Positions 9,683-19,064 of a stretch of DNA of 64,000 nt are shown here, one piece after another. Within the stretch, counting starts at the first letter, position 1. Each line of letters begins with the position of its first letter. The DNA comes from Pseudomonas fluorescens (lineage in GTDB: Bacteria > Pseudomonadota > Gammaproteobacteria > Pseudomonadales > Pseudomonadaceae), in assembly GCF_902497745.1 (NCBI RefSeq), contig NZ_CABVHJ010000002.1, positions 310,001 to 374,000 of the forward strand, given 5' to 3'. A program made the translations under genes and the position numbers. Below the pieces are notes generated by a model. The model saw only the letters and a program-made list of their open reading frames with translations. It was not told the DNA's origin and searched no databases.

Positions 9683-10528
9683 ATGCTCGTTCCCTTTCTG
9701 ATCATGCTGCGCGAAGGCATTGAAGCCGCGCTGATCGTTGGCATTATCGCCAGCTACCTGCAACAGACCGGCCGTGGCCAGTGGATGCCCGCCGTGTGGA
9801 TCGGCGTGTTTCTCGCCGCAGCCCTCGCCCTGCTGGTCGGCGGTGGTCTGGAATTGGTCAGCGCTGAATTCCCGCAAAAGCAGCAGGAGCTGTTCGAAGG
9901 CATCGTCGGCCTGGTGGCCGTGGGCATTCTCAGCTCGATGGTGTTCTGGATGCGCAAAGTGGCGCGCTCGATCAAGCATTCGCTGCAAGCCTCGCTGGAT
10001 CAGGCGCTGACTTCTTCGAAGCACCAAGTGATCGCCTTGATCGCGATGGTCTTTTTCGCCGTCGCCCGGGAAGGCCTGGAAACGGTGTTCTTTCTGCTCG
10101 CAGTGTTCCAGCAAAGCGAAGGCCCGGGCGCGCCCATCGGCGCCCTGCTCGGGTTGATTCTGGCAATCATCGTCGGCTTCCTGATCTACAGCGGCAGCAT
10201 GCGCCTCAACCTTTCGGCGTTCTTCAAGTGGACCGGCCTGTTCATTCTGGTGGTCGCCGCCGGGATTCTTGCCAACTCGGTGCAGGCGCTGCATGAAGCC
10301 GGGCTGTGGAATCACCTGCAGACCGTGCTGTTCGACTTCAGCGCGACGCTGCCGATGGACGGCCCGCTGGGCTCGGTGCTGGCCGGCATGTTCGGTTATC
10401 AGGATGCGCCGACCGTCAGCACCCTCGGGGCCTATCTGATCTATCTGCTGGTGGCACTGGTGATGTTCTTTTACCCGGCTCCCGCGCCGAAGCCCTCCGC
10501 ACAATCGTCTTCCGTTTCCAGCCAATAA
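9683..10528 (+). CDS. efeU: FTR1-family iron permease EfeU
   Basis: Inner-membrane iron permease of 281 residues with about seven hydrophobic segments. Both REGLE-type iron-binding motifs are present: REGIE at residues 10-14 and REGLE at 129-133, the hallmark of Ftr1/EfeU. It would move ferric or ferrous iron delivered by EfeO and EfeB into the cytoplasm. It is the first gene of a four-gene operon and lies 9 bases before efeO. A Fur-like site lies upstream. No frameshift is seen, unlike the broken efeU of E. coli K-12. Confidence 0.93.
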   Translation: MLVPFLIMLREGIEAALIVGIIASYLQQTGRGQWMPAVWIGVFLAAALALLVGGGLELVSAEFPQKQQELFEGIVGLVAVGILSSMVFWMRKVARSIKHSLQASLDQALTSSKHQVIALIAMVFFAVAREGLETVFFLLAVFQQSEGPGAPIGALLGLILAIIVGFLIYSGSMRLNLSAFFKWTGLFILVVAAGILANSVQALHEAGLWNHLQTVLFDFSATLPMDGPLGSVLAGMFGYQDAPTVSTLGAYLIYLLVALVMFFYPAPAPKPSAQSSSVSSQ

Positions 10529-10536
10529 GGGCATTC

Positions 10537-11736
10537 ATGTCAAAGCCTAATACTCCTCAGGCCTCCCCTCCTCGCGCCTTGCGTTGGGCGGTGGCCGGCT
10601 CGGTGGTGGTGATGATCGCCGCCGGCGGTCTGTTTTATTACGCCTCGAAAATGGCCGCGGCCAAGCGTCAGCACAATCACGATGAAGTGGTGGTGAATAT
10701 TCACCCGGGCAACTGCGAGCCGAATGCACTGACGGTGCCGGCAGGGCACGCCAGTTTCCGCATCGTCAATCGCTCCGACCGTGCGGTGGAATGGGAAATC
10801 CTTGACGGCGTGCTGGTCGTCGAAGAACGGGAAAACATCGCGCCGGGCCTGAGCCAGGTGATCAACGCCAACCTGCAACCGGGCGATTACGCGATCACCT
10901 GCGGCCTGCTGAGCAATCCGCGCGGCACCCTGCACGTGACGCCAACTGCCGCGTCTGACGCTGCGGCCAAAGCCAAACCGTCGATGGTTGCCTTCGTCGG
11001 GCCGCTGTCGGAATTTCGCGTGTATCTGGCCAGCCAGAGCAGCGCGCTGATCAAAGCCGTCACGGCGCTCGATCAAGCGATTGAAAGCGGTGATCTCAGC
11101 CAAGCCCAGGCGCTATACCTGCCCGCGCGTGCGGCTTATCAACATCTGGCGCCGGCCGCGCAACGTCTGGCCGAACTGGACAACAGCATCAACGCCCGCG
11201 CCGATTACTTCGAAAAACGCGAGCAGGATCCGGCCTTCGTCGGCTTCCATCGCCTCGAATTCGGCCTGTTCCAGCAGCGCAAACTCGACGACCTGACGCC
11301 GGTCGCCCAGCGCCTGCTCAGCGATGTCACCACGCTCAAACAGCAATTGCTCGCGCAGTCGCTGCCACCGGAGCAACTGGTCAACATCATCGTGCGTAAC
11401 CTCAACACCTTGGCCGACGTTCGCGCTGCCAGCGGTGAAGAGGAACGCTACAGCCACAGCGACCTCAACGGTTTCGCTGCCAATGCGCAAACCGCACGCA
11501 AAGTGGTCGATCTGCTGCGGCCAATGCTGAGCAAATCTGCCGCCGACCTGCTGCCGAAAATCGACAAGGCACTGGCGGACTTCGACAGCGAACTCGACAG
11601 CTACAAGATCAAGGACGGCTACGCCAGCTACGACTCCATCAGCGGCGCACAACGCAAGCAGATCGCCGACAAGGCTCAGGCTCTGGCCGACGCACTGGAT
11701 GGCATCGATCCCGCCCTCGGCCTTTCCGGCCTGTAA
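10537..11736 (+). CDS. efeO: iron uptake protein EfeO (cupredoxin + M75)
   Basis: Periplasmic iron-binding partner of EfeU, 399 residues. A hydrophobic anchor or signal lies at residues 14-37, then a cupredoxin-like domain at about 48-135 with Cys60 and Cys122, and an imelysin-like peptidase-M75 domain from about 150 to the end. The M75 metal motif HxxE is at His238-Glu241 (HRLEFGLF). I start at the ATG at 10537 because AAGGG lies just upstream and the family begins there; the frame is open upstream only inside efeU. It is tightly coupled to efeU and efeB (17-base gap). Confidence 0.92.
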   Translation: MSKPNTPQASPPRALRWAVAGSVVVMIAAGGLFYYASKMAAAKRQHNHDEVVVNIHPGNCEPNALTVPAGHASFRIVNRSDRAVEWEILDGVLVVEERENIAPGLSQVINANLQPGDYAITCGLLSNPRGTLHVTPTAASDAAAKAKPSMVAFVGPLSEFRVYLASQSSALIKAVTALDQAIESGDLSQAQALYLPARAAYQHLAPAAQRLAELDNSINARADYFEKREQDPAFVGFHRLEFGLFQQRKLDDLTPVAQRLLSDVTTLKQQLLAQSLPPEQLVNIIVRNLNTLADVRAASGEEERYSHSDLNGFAANAQTARKVVDLLRPMLSKSAADLLPKIDKALADFDSELDSYKIKDGYASYDSISGAQRKQIADKAQALADALDGIDPALGLSGL

Positions 11737-11753
11737 GCAGAAGACCCATTCCG

Positions 11754-13052
11754 ATGAAAGATTCAGAAAACCTCAACCTGCAACGCCGCCGTGTCTTGAT
11801 GGGCATGGGCGCCGCCGGTGTCGCCCTTGCCGGTTCCGCCCTGAGCTGCCCGGCCATGGCCGCCGCGCCGGCGCAAGTCACCGAAGCGCCGAGCAGCGAC
11901 AAGACCGAAGACCGCCACGATTTCCACGGCATACACCAGACCGGCATCGTCACCCCGCGCCCGGCCTCGGGCATGCTGGTTTCGTTCGATGTGTTGGCCA
12001 GTGATCGTGAAGATCTGGAGCGGTTGTTCCGCACCCTCAACGAGCGCATCGCGTTTCTGATGAAGGGCGGCCCGGTCGCGCAGATCGATCCGAAACTGCC
12101 GCCGCCGGATTCCGGCATCCTCGGCCCGAACGTCACGCCGGACAACCTGACCATCACCGTGTCCGTCGGCGAATCGCTGTTCGACGAGCGCTTCGGTCTG
12201 GCTGAGGCCAAACCCAAACGGCTGATCCGTATGGTCGGTTTCCCCAACGATGCGCTGGATGCCGATTGCTGTCACGGCGACCTGAGTTTGCAGTTCTGTT
12301 CGAACACCGCCGACACCAACATCCACGCCCTGCGCGACATCGTCAAAAACCTCCCCGATCTGCTGCTGGTGCGCTGGAAACAGGAAGGCAGCGTGCCGCC
12401 GCAAGCCCCGGCGAAACCGGGTGTGCCGGCGCAATCGGCGCGCAACTTCCTGGGTTTTCGTGATGGCTCGGCCAATCCGGATTCCAACGACAGCAAAGCC
12501 ATGGATCGTCTGGTCTGGGTGCAACCGGACAGCGATGAGCCGGCCTGGGCCGCGCACGGCAGCTATCAAGCGGTGCGAATCATCCGCAATTTTGTCGAGC
12601 GCTGGGATCGTACGCCGTTGCAGGAACAGGAAAGCATCCTCGGTCGGGTGAAAACCTCCGGCGCGCCTATCGGTGGCAGCCATGAAACTGAAGTTCCGGA
12701 TTACAGCAAAGACCCGGCCGGCAAACTGACCATGCTCGACGCGCACATTCGCCTGGCGAATCCGCGTACGGCTGAAACCCAGGCCAACCTGATCCTGCGT
12801 CGGCCGTTCAACTATTCCAACGGCGTGAACAAGAACGGCCAGCTCGACATGGGCCTGCTGTTCATCTGTTACCAGGCTGATCTGGAAAAGGGCTTCATCA
12901 CTGTGCAGACCCGCCTCAACGGCGAACCGCTCGAGGAATACCTCAAACCGGTCGGCGGCGGGTACTTCTTCACCCTGCCGGGTGTCACGGGCGACAAGGA
13001 CTTCATCGGCCGCTCGCTGCTCAACGCCACACAACCGAAAACCGCTGCCTAA
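11754..13052 (+). CDS. efeB: deferrochelatase/peroxidase EfeB (DyP type)
   Basis: Haem-containing dye-decolourising peroxidase of 432 residues exported by the Tat system: the N-terminus has a twin-arginine motif ([10 protein letters not shown], residues 10-19) followed by a hydrophobic stretch. The DyP signature GFRDG lies near residues 233-237 and the probable proximal haem histidine is in [10 protein letters not shown]. In EfeUOB systems it oxidises ferrous iron or helps remove iron from haem in the periplasm. It is third in the operon, with AAGACC and weak purines before its ATG. Length is normal. Confidence 0.93.
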   Translation: MKDSENLNLQRRRVLMGMGAAGVALAGSALSCPAMAAAPAQVTEAPSSDKTEDRHDFHGIHQTGIVTPRPASGMLVSFDVLASDREDLERLFRTLNERIAFLMKGGPVAQIDPKLPPPDSGILGPNVTPDNLTITVSVGESLFDERFGLAEAKPKRLIRMVGFPNDALDADCCHGDLSLQFCSNTADTNIHALRDIVKNLPDLLLVRWKQEGSVPPQAPAKPGVPAQSARNFLGFRDGSANPDSNDSKAMDRLVWVQPDSDEPAWAAHGSYQAVRIIRNFVERWDRTPLQEQESILGRVKTSGAPIGGSHETEVPDYSKDPAGKLTMLDAHIRLANPRTAETQANLILRRPFNYSNGVNKNGQLDMGLLFICYQADLEKGFITVQTRLNGEPLEEYLKPVGGGYFFTLPGVTGDKDFIGRSLLNATQPKTAA

Positions 13053-13081
13053 AACAACCTCTCAACACTGGAGCCGCCCCC

Positions 13082-13906
13082 ATGAAAAAGACGCCACTCG
13101 CGTTATTGCTGACCCTAGGTTTGCTCAACACCCCGCTGTCGGCGTTCGCAGCCACGGCACCGCTGGATCTGGTCGGGCCGGTGTCGGACTACAAGATTTA
13201 CGTCACAGAACAACTCGATGAACTGGGAAGCCACACCCAGCAGTTCACCGATGCGGTGAAAAAAGGCGACCTGGCCACCGCGCAAAAGCTCTACGCACCG
13301 ACCCGCGTTTACTACGAGTCGATCGAGCCGATTGCCGAGCTGTTCAGTGACCTCGATGCGTCCATCGACTCCCGTGTCGACGACCACGAGAAAGGCGTAA
13401 AGGCCGATGACTTCACCGGTTTCCACCGCATCGAATATTCACTGTTTTCGGAGAAAAGCACCCAAGGCCTGAACGAGCTGGCAGACAAGCTCAACAGCGA
13501 CGTCAAAGACCTGCAAACCCGCGTCGCCGGCCTGACCTTCCCGCCGGAGAAAGTCGTCGGTGGTGCTGCCGCGCTGCTGGAAGAAGTCGCCGCGACCAAG
13601 ATCTCCGGTGAAGAAGATCGCTACAGCCACACCGACCTGTACGACTTCCAGGGCAACATCGACGGCGCGAAGAAAATCGTTGATCTGTTCCGTCCGCAGA
13701 TCGAGCAGCAGGACAAGGCGTTTGCAGCGAAGGTCGACAAGAACTTTGCCACGGTCGACAAGATTCTGGCCAAGTACAAGACCAAGGATGGTGGTTTCGA
13801 GACGTATGACAAGGTGAAGGATAACGACCGTAAAGCGCTGGTCGGGCCGGTGAATACGCTGGCTGAAGACTTGTCCACGTTGCGTGGCAAGCTCGGTCTC
13901 AACTGA
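13082..13906 (+). CDS. efeM: EfeM/EfeO-family M75 protein, second copy
   Basis: Periplasmic protein of 274 residues with a classical signal peptide ([23 protein letters not shown] cut before ATAPL). It has only the M75 domain: HRIEYSLF near residue 115 gives the HxxE metal motif and [14 protein letters not shown] repeats a motif of EfeO ([14 protein letters not shown]). There is no cupredoxin domain, so it fits EfeM, a partner or alternative to EfeO. It is the last gene of the operon, 29 bases after efeB, with CTGGAGCCGCCCCC before the ATG. The REPs that follow mark the operon end. Confidence 0.87.
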   Translation: MKKTPLALLLTLGLLNTPLSAFAATAPLDLVGPVSDYKIYVTEQLDELGSHTQQFTDAVKKGDLATAQKLYAPTRVYYESIEPIAELFSDLDASIDSRVDDHEKGVKADDFTGFHRIEYSLFSEKSTQGLNELADKLNSDVKDLQTRVAGLTFPPEKVVGGAAALLEEVAATKISGEEDRYSHTDLYDFQGNIDGAKKIVDLFRPQIEQQDKAFAAKVDKNFATVDKILAKYKTKDGGFETYDKVKDNDRKALVGPVNTLAEDLSTLRGKLGLN

Positions 13907-13930
13907 GTTCTTGTAGCGTCTGAGCGGGTC

Positions 13931-14043
13931 CCTTCGCGAGCAGGCTCGCTCCCACATTTTGAACTGCATTTCCCTGTGGGAGGGAGCTTGCTCCCACATC
14001 TGGAATGCATTCCCCCTGTGGGAGCGAGCCTGCTCGCGAAGGC
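13931..14043. repeat. three REPs between efeM and pssA
   Basis: Three GTGGGAGCGAGC-type palindromes at about 13931-13956, 13975-13998 and 14017-14043, the first inverted relative to the third. The middle one is shortened (GTGGGAGGGAGCTTGCTCCCAC). They lie between convergent genes. Confidence 0.85.
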
Positions 14044-14073
14044 ATTTTCAGCCGCACAAAATAATCTGAAGGT

Positions 14074-15417
14074 TTACAGAATCCGGTAGAGCAACCGCTC
14101 AATCCGCACCCGACTCACGCGCTTGAGAAACTTGGCCACGCCGGCCGGGTACTCTGGCAGCGTCTCCAGACTCTGAAAACTGTCGGTCCGCGTGGTATGG
14201 CGGAAAATCTCTTCCAGCTCCTTCGCCCTCGGCTCCAGCCATTCGCCCTTCGGATCATCAATCAGCAAGGCATTTTCCAGATCGAGGCGGAACGCCCGAG
14301 GATTGAGGTTGTTGCCGGTCAGCAGCGTATAGCGCTGATCGATCCACATGCCCTTGAGGTGATAGGTGTTGTCGCCATCACGCCACAGGTGCAGGTTCAA
14401 CTGACCGCTGTCGATGTTGCGCTGATGACGCTTGGCGAAGCGGCGCAGGCTGATCTCGTACAGATAGGGCAACGCTGCGATCACCTTGAATGGCTCGCTC
14501 GGCGGGATGTAGAAGTCGTTGGCGGTCTTGTCGCCAACCACGATGTCGATCTTCACGCCACGGGCCAACGCACGGTTGATCTCACGGATCACGCCCAGCG
14601 GCAGGTTGAAGTACGGCGTGCAGATGGTCAGTTGTTTTTGCGCGCTGGCGATCAACTCAAGAATCGCCCGGTTCAACGGGTTGTTCTTGCCGACGCCGAG
14701 CAACGGCGTAACGGACAGACCGTCTCGGGCGGTGCTGCCAGTGGCGGTGTCGTACGTTGCATATTTGAGGCGGCTACGCAGATCGCCGATATCGTTGCGC
14801 AGGCTGCGCGTGGTCGGCAGGTTCGGCAGGTCGAGGCGATGCACGGCTTTCGATTCAATCAGACCGTGCTTGACCAGGTGATGCATCGAGTCCGCCAGTT
14901 CATGGCTGTGCAGGACGTGATAACGGTCGAAGCGGTACTTGTCGAACTTGTGCAGGTAAACGTTGTTCAGGCTCGCACCGCTGTAGACCACGCAGTCGTC
15001 GATCACAAAGCCCTTCAAGTGCAGGACGCCGAACAGTTCACGAGTCTGCACCGGCACGCCGTACACCGGCACTTCGCTCTGGTGCGTGCGGGTCATTTCC
15101 TGATACCACGCCGAGTTGCCCGGCTGTTTGCCGGCACCGATCAGCCCGCGCTGGGCGCGCAACCAATCGACCACCACGGCAACTTCCAGCTCGGGACGCT
15201 TGAGCTTGGCAGCGTGCAGCGCATCGAGGATTTCCTGACCGGCTTCGTCTTGCTGCAGATACAGCGCAACGATGTAGATGCGCTGGGTCGCGGCAGCGAT
15301 TCTCTCGAGCAGGCAACGACGGAACTCGGCGGCGCCGGACAGAATGGTCACGGCCTCGGCGGTCAGCGGAAAGCTGCGCAATTTGGGCAGCAAGGAACGT
15401 TTGAAAAGCAACGGCAT
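14074..15417 (-). CDS. pssA: CDP-diacylglycerol-serine O-phosphatidyltransferase (PLD type)
   Basis: Makes phosphatidylserine, the precursor of phosphatidylethanolamine, from CDP-diacylglycerol and serine at the membrane surface. The 447-residue protein aligns by eye along its length with E. coli PssA: IVALYLQQDEAG, VPVYGVPVQTRE, YSGASLNNVYLHKFDKYRFDRYH, ICTPYFNLP and VGDKTANDFYIP are shared. The two HxKx4D-type phospholipase-D motifs are HLKGFVIDD (His about 133) and HLKGMWIDQ (His about 353). The ATG at 15417 begins MPLLFKRSLLPK as in the family; the frame is open far upstream but over REP DNA and the opposite TetR gene, so that part is not coding. Confidence 0.93.
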   Translation of the reverse strand: MPLLFKRSLLPKLRSFPLTAEAVTILSGAAEFRRCLLERIAAATQRIYIVALYLQQDEAGQEILDALHAAKLKRPELEVAVVVDWLRAQRGLIGAGKQPGNSAWYQEMTRTHQSEVPVYGVPVQTRELFGVLHLKGFVIDDCVVYSGASLNNVYLHKFDKYRFDRYHVLHSHELADSMHHLVKHGLIESKAVHRLDLPNLPTTRSLRNDIGDLRSRLKYATYDTATGSTARDGLSVTPLLGVGKNNPLNRAILELIASAQKQLTICTPYFNLPLGVIREINRALARGVKIDIVVGDKTANDFYIPPSEPFKVIAALPYLYEISLRRFAKRHQRNIDSGQLNLHLWRDGDNTYHLKGMWIDQRYTLLTGNNLNPRAFRLDLENALLIDDPKGEWLEPRAKELEEIFRHTTRTDSFQSLETLPEYPAGVAKFLKRVSRVRIERLLYRIL

Positions 15418-15497
15418 AGGGCTCGCAATGGGTCGAATCCGAAGAACCCGAGAGCTTACACCATCGCATCCTCCGGGTCTTGTTAGTGCCCGTAAAG

Positions 15498-15574
15498 AGA
15501 TCAAAAGATCGCAGCCTTCGGCAGCTCCTACACGGGCCAATGTAGGAGCTGCCGAAGGCTGCGATCTTTTGATC
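15498..15574. repeat. REP pair, TGTAGGAGC type
   Basis: GATCAAAAGATCGCAGCCTT onward and its mirror copy, meeting at about 15535, form one long hairpin between the divergent pssA and TetR genes. Confidence 0.87.
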
Positions 15575-15621
15575 ATAAAAAACCATTGCCAAAGGAGAAC
15601 AATCGTTCTACTGTTCGCCAC

Positions 15622-16185
15622 ATGAAAGAAATCACTAGCAACGACACACGCGACATCATTCTGGATGTCACCGAAAAGCTGATCTACAAAAGTGGCATCG
15701 CTGCCACCAGCATGGATCTTCTGGTGAAAACCGCCGGCGTCTCCAGAAAAAGTATCTACCGTTACTTTGCCGACAAGGACGCCTTGACCGTTGCCGCCCT
15801 GCAACGCCGCGACGTGCGCTGGATGCACTGGTACCGAAGCGCTGTCGATCAAGCCGAAACCCCGGCCGATCGCCTGCTCAACCTGTTCACCGTGCTCAAG
15901 AGCTGGTTTGCCTCGGAAGGTTTCCGCGGCTGCGCCTTCATCAACACCAGCGGCGAGACCGGCGATCCGCAGGACCCGGTGCGCCTGGTCGCCAAAGAAC
16001 ACAAACAGAAGCTGCTCGACTATGTGTGCGAGCTGTGTACCGAACATGGCGCCGAGGATCCGCAACTGCTGGCCAGACAGCTGCTGATTCTGATTGACGG
16101 TGCCATTACCGTAGCGCTTGTGATGGGTGATCACAGTGCCGCCGATAATGCGCAATGCATGGCGCGAAAGTTATTGGACCTGTAA
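15622..16185 (+). CDS. TetR-family transcriptional regulator
   Basis: Repressor-like protein of 187 residues. The N-terminal helix-turn-helix is clear (GIAATSMDLLVKTAGVSRKS, then IYRYFADKDAL), about residues 20-60; the C-terminal ligand domain contains GCAFINTSGETGDPQDPVR, common in TetR proteins of the YcdC/AcrR-like kind. The ATG at 15622 is the only ATG in frame at a sensible place, but its AAGGAG lies 24 bases upstream, so the transcript may start very near the ATG; an in-frame TTG at 15586 overlaps REP DNA. It probably controls itself and the DUF1348 gene 54 bases downstream. Confidence 0.85.
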   Translation: MKEITSNDTRDIILDVTEKLIYKSGIAATSMDLLVKTAGVSRKSIYRYFADKDALTVAALQRRDVRWMHWYRSAVDQAETPADRLLNLFTVLKSWFASEGFRGCAFINTSGETGDPQDPVRLVAKEHKQKLLDYVCELCTEHGAEDPQLLARQLLILIDGAITVALVMGDHSAADNAQCMARKLLDL

Positions 16186-16239
16186 CGCCTTAATAAGCCG
16201 GACTTGTTGTTCAATTATTAATTAGATCGGGAGACTGAT

Positions 16240-16719
16240 ATGTCTACTGCAGCCCAGGTACGTCCGCCATTACCACCCTTTAACCAAGATTCGGCGATCG
16301 AGAAAGTTCGACTGGCCGAGGATGGCTGGAACTCTCGCGACCCGGAACGGGTATCGCTGGCTTACACCCTTGATACCAAGTGGCGTAACCGCGCCGAGTT
16401 CGCCAACAGCCGTGAAGAGGCCAAAGCGTTTTTGACCCGTAAATGGGCGAAGGAGCTGGATTACCGTTTGATCAAGGAACTGTGGGCCTACTCCGATACC
16501 CGCATCGCCGTGCGTTACGCCTATGAATGGCACGATGATTCGGGCAACTGGTTCCGCTCTTACGGCAACGAAAACTGGGAGTTCGATGAGCAAGGCCTGA
16601 TGTTCCAGCGCTACGCGTGCATCAACGACATGCCGATCAAGGAAAGCGAACGCAAGTTCCACTGGCCACTGGGCCGGCGCCCGGATGATCACCCGGGCCT
16701 GTCTGACCTGGGTCTGTAA
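16240..16719 (+). CDS. DUF1348 family protein (NTF2/SnoaL-like fold)
   Basis: Protein of 159 residues that reads as DUF1348 throughout: [78 protein letters not shown] and the end [20 protein letters not shown]. The family has a cone-shaped NTF2-like fold with a pocket, and no proven reaction. It follows the TetR gene on the same strand and is the likely regulated target, perhaps responding to a xenobiotic; that is inference. RBS GGGAGACTGAT precedes the ATG. Confidence 0.87.
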   Translation: MSTAAQVRPPLPPFNQDSAIEKVRLAEDGWNSRDPERVSLAYTLDTKWRNRAEFANSREEAKAFLTRKWAKELDYRLIKELWAYSDTRIAVRYAYEWHDDSGNWFRSYGNENWEFDEQGLMFQRYACINDMPIKESERKFHWPLGRRPDDHPGLSDLGL

Positions 16720-16729
16720 CAATCGACCC

Positions 16730-16828
16730 TGTAGGAGCTGCCGAAGGCTGCGATCTTTTGATCTTGATCCTAAAAAACAAAATCAAAAGATCGTCCGATC
16801 GCGGCCCGAACCTTCGGCAGCTCCTACA
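16730..16828. repeat. REP pair with a disturbed right arm
   Basis: The left arm is the normal TGTAGGAGCTGCCGAAGGCTGCGATC type. The right arm reads AAAGATCGTCCGATCGCGGCCCGAACCTTCGG, about 16-20 bases longer than usual between the GATC and CCTTCGG blocks. It lies between convergent genes. Confidence 0.8.
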
Positions 16829-16843
16829 GGGGATTTGTGGGTT

Positions 16844-17926
16844 TCAGGCGACAGCGGCGGTCTTCTCGGCCTCCAGTTCACGCACCAGCGGCAACACCCG
16901 CCGCCCGAAATATTCGACCTCTTCCTGAAAGTGCAGAAACCCCGCCAGCACCAGATCCACGCCGACCGCTTTCAACTCCACGATCCGCTCGGCAATCTGC
17001 AGCGGCGTGCCGATCAAGTTGGTTTTGAAGCCATCGTTGTACTGCACCAGATCCTCGAACGTCGATTTCGCCCAGTTGCCCTCCCCCTCCGGCGATGCCC
17101 TGCCCGCTTGTTTTGCCGCATCGCCAAACGCATTCACCGCTTCTGGATCCGCCTGATCGATGATCTGTGCGAGCACGGCCCGCGCCTCTTCTTCGGTATC
17201 ACGGGCGATGACAAACGCGTTCACGCCAATCTTCACCGAATGATTGTTCGCCGCTGCTTTGGCACGAATATCGTCGACCTGCGCCTTGATCCCCTCGACG
17301 CTGTTGCCATTGGTGAAATACCAGTCCGACACCCGCGCCGCCATGTCCCGTGCCGCACGGGAACTGCCGCCCTGGAAGATCTCCGGACGGCCCAGCGGTT
17401 TCGGTTTCAGGCTGTAATTGTCGAAACGGTAGAAGTCACCGCGAAAGGTGAAGTTGTCCTGACTCCACACGCCACGCAATGAACGAATGAACTCTTCGGA
17501 ACGACGATAACGCTCGTCGTGCTCCAGCCAATGCTCGCCGATGGCCTGGAACTCGCCTTTGAACCAGCCGCTGACGATATTCACCGCGATGCGGCCGTTG
17601 GTGAGTTGATCGATCGTCGCCAGTTGCTTGGCCGCCAGCGCCGGTTGCCACGGGCCGGGCAGGATCGCTGCGATCACTTTGAGTTTACTGGTGGCCGCGA
17701 GTAACGCGTGGCTGAACGCGACTGACTCATGCTGAAACTCGGCACCGTAACCGGCGGTGAAGCGAATCTGCGTCAGCGCATATTCGAACCCGGCCGCTTC
17801 GGCGATCTGTGCCAGTTTGCGGTTGTAGTCGATGCCCCAATCGGTGCGCTGTTCGATCTTGCTGACCACCAGCCCACCGCTGACGTTCGGCACCCAGTAG
17901 GCAAATTTCACGGCTTGCTGACTCAT
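16844..17926 (-). CDS. sfnG: FMNH2-dependent dimethylsulfone monooxygenase
   Basis: Flavin-dependent enzyme of 360 residues that converts dimethylsulfone to methanesulfinate so that its sulfur can be used under sulfate limitation. It matches SfnG throughout: FAYWVPNVSGGLVVSKIEQRT at the N-terminus, RFTAGYGAEFQHESV, ILPGPWQPALAAKQLATIDQ, GRIAVNIVSGWFKGEF and EIFQGGSSRAARDMA, the bacterial luciferase-like fold. The start at 17926 has CGAGGA upstream. It needs a separate FMN reductase, which is not in this window. A sigma-54 promoter lies 40 bases upstream, in line with the known SfnR/sigma-54 control of sfn genes. Confidence 0.93.
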   Translation of the reverse strand: MSQQAVKFAYWVPNVSGGLVVSKIEQRTDWGIDYNRKLAQIAEAAGFEYALTQIRFTAGYGAEFQHESVAFSHALLAATSKLKVIAAILPGPWQPALAAKQLATIDQLTNGRIAVNIVSGWFKGEFQAIGEHWLEHDERYRRSEEFIRSLRGVWSQDNFTFRGDFYRFDNYSLKPKPLGRPEIFQGGSSRAARDMAARVSDWYFTNGNSVEGIKAQVDDIRAKAAANNHSVKIGVNAFVIARDTEEEARAVLAQIIDQADPEAVNAFGDAAKQAGRASPEGEGNWAKSTFEDLVQYNDGFKTNLIGTPLQIAERIVELKAVGVDLVLAGFLHFQEEVEYFGRRVLPLVRELEAEKTAAVA

Positions 17927-17966
17927 TGGCGTGTCCTCGGGATATTTGCGGAGATGAGAGTGGTAG

Positions 17967-17982
17967 AGCAGCAAGCGTGCCA
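17967..17982 (-). promoter_or_regulatory. sigma-54 (-24/-12) promoter of sfnG
   Basis: On the minus strand TGGCACGCTTGCTGCT fits TGGCACG-N4-TTGCW with one mismatch and the exact GG-N10-GC spacing. The predicted start site leaves about 30 bases before the sfnG ATG. Just upstream, CCAGGC-N7-GCCTGG (17980-17998) is a small inverted repeat overlapping the -24 edge. Confidence 0.8.
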
Positions 17983-18097
17983 GGCTTGGAATGCCTGGTT
18001 TTGTTGGGCTTTCCTGTTATTCAGATGTCTTTTTAAGTGAGATTTGTTGGCTGGATGTTGAGTAGGCAACAGTAGGTTTTGGACTGGCTGGGAAGCC

Positions 18098-18195
18098 GCC
18101 TTCGCGAGCAAGCTCGCTCCCACAGGGGATTTGTAGTGAATATTGATTTTGTGAACACCCCAAAAAACTGTGGGAGCGAGCTTGCTCGCGAAGGC
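18098..18195. repeat. REP pair between sfnG and the permease gene
   Basis: Inverted pair of GTGGGAGCGAGCTTGCTCGCG palindromes (18098-18124 and 18170-18195), between divergent genes. Confidence 0.85.
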
Positions 18196-18284
18196 GTCAG
18201 ACGGGTCGCCGCAACAGTTGGATACAGGTAACATGACCGCCCTCCCCGCAGCCAAATCTGCGCCCTGCCGAATAAGCCGATTCC

Positions 18285-19064
18285 ATGCCTTTCGAACTCA
18301 GCGTTGACCTCACCACCCTCGCCATTCTGGCCCTTGTCGCTTTCATTGCCGGTTTCATCGACGCCATCGCCGGCGGTGGCGGTCTGTTGACCACACCTGC
18401 GCTGTTGACCGCCGGCCTGCCGCCGCACCTTGTGCTCGGCACTAACAAGTTGAGTTCGACTTTCGGTTCGGCCACCGCCAGTTTCACCTTTTACCGCCGC
18501 AAACTGTTCCACCCACGGCAGTGGGTGCACGCGATTGTCGGCACACTGGTCGGTGCATTGACCGGCGCTGTCGTCGCCCATTACCTGCCGGCTGAATGGC
18601 TGAACAAGATGCTTCCGGTAATCGTCTTCGCCTGCGGCTTGTATCTATTGTTCGGCGGCACGCCAAAAGCACCGCTGGACAGCAATGCACCGATCAAAAA
18701 GAAATGGCAATCGACCCAAGGCTTCAGCCTCGGTTTCTACGACGGCGTGGCGGGTCCGGGCACTGGCGCGTTCTGGACAGTCAGCAGCCTGCTGCTCTAC
18801 CCGATCGATCTGGTCAAGGCCAGTGGCGTCGCGCGCAGCATGAACTTCGTCAGCAACATTGCGGCGCTGTCGGTGTTTGTGTTTTCCGGGCAGGTGGACT
18901 GGATCATCGGCCTGAGCATGGGCCTGTCGGTGATGGTCGGCGCGTTCTTTGGCGCGCGCACCGCGATCAGCGGTGGCGCCAAATTCATTCGCCCGGTGTT
19001 CATCACCGTGGTGCTGGGTTTGACTGTGCGCCTAGCCTGGCAGCACTGGTTCAGCGTGGCCTAA
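18285..19064 (+). CDS. TSUP (TauE/SafE) family membrane permease
   Basis: Inner-membrane protein of 259 residues with about eight hydrophobic segments. The family motif [22 protein letters not shown] (residues about 18-40) and its second-half echo [14 protein letters not shown] are clear. TSUP proteins export or import sulfite, sulfoacetate or other sulfur anions. The divergent sfnG gene upstream makes a sulfur-compound role plausible but the REP-filled gap gives no firm link. The last 33 bases overlap the 3' end of nudC on the other strand. Confidence 0.85.
   Translation: MPFELSVDLTTLAILALVAFIAGFIDAIAGGGGLLTTPALLTAGLPPHLVLGTNKLSSTFGSATASFTFYRRKLFHPRQWVHAIVGTLVGALTGAVVAHYLPAEWLNKMLPVIVFACGLYLLFGGTPKAPLDSNAPIKKKWQSTQGFSLGFYDGVAGPGTGAFWTVSSLLLYPIDLVKASGVARSMNFVSNIAALSVFVFSGQVDWIIGLSMGLSVMVGAFFGARTAISGGAKFIRPVFITVVLGLTVRLAWQHWFSVA

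Noticed and set aside
15418-16155. N-terminal extension of pssA
   Set aside because: It crosses REP DNA and the opposite TetR gene; family homology begins at 15417.
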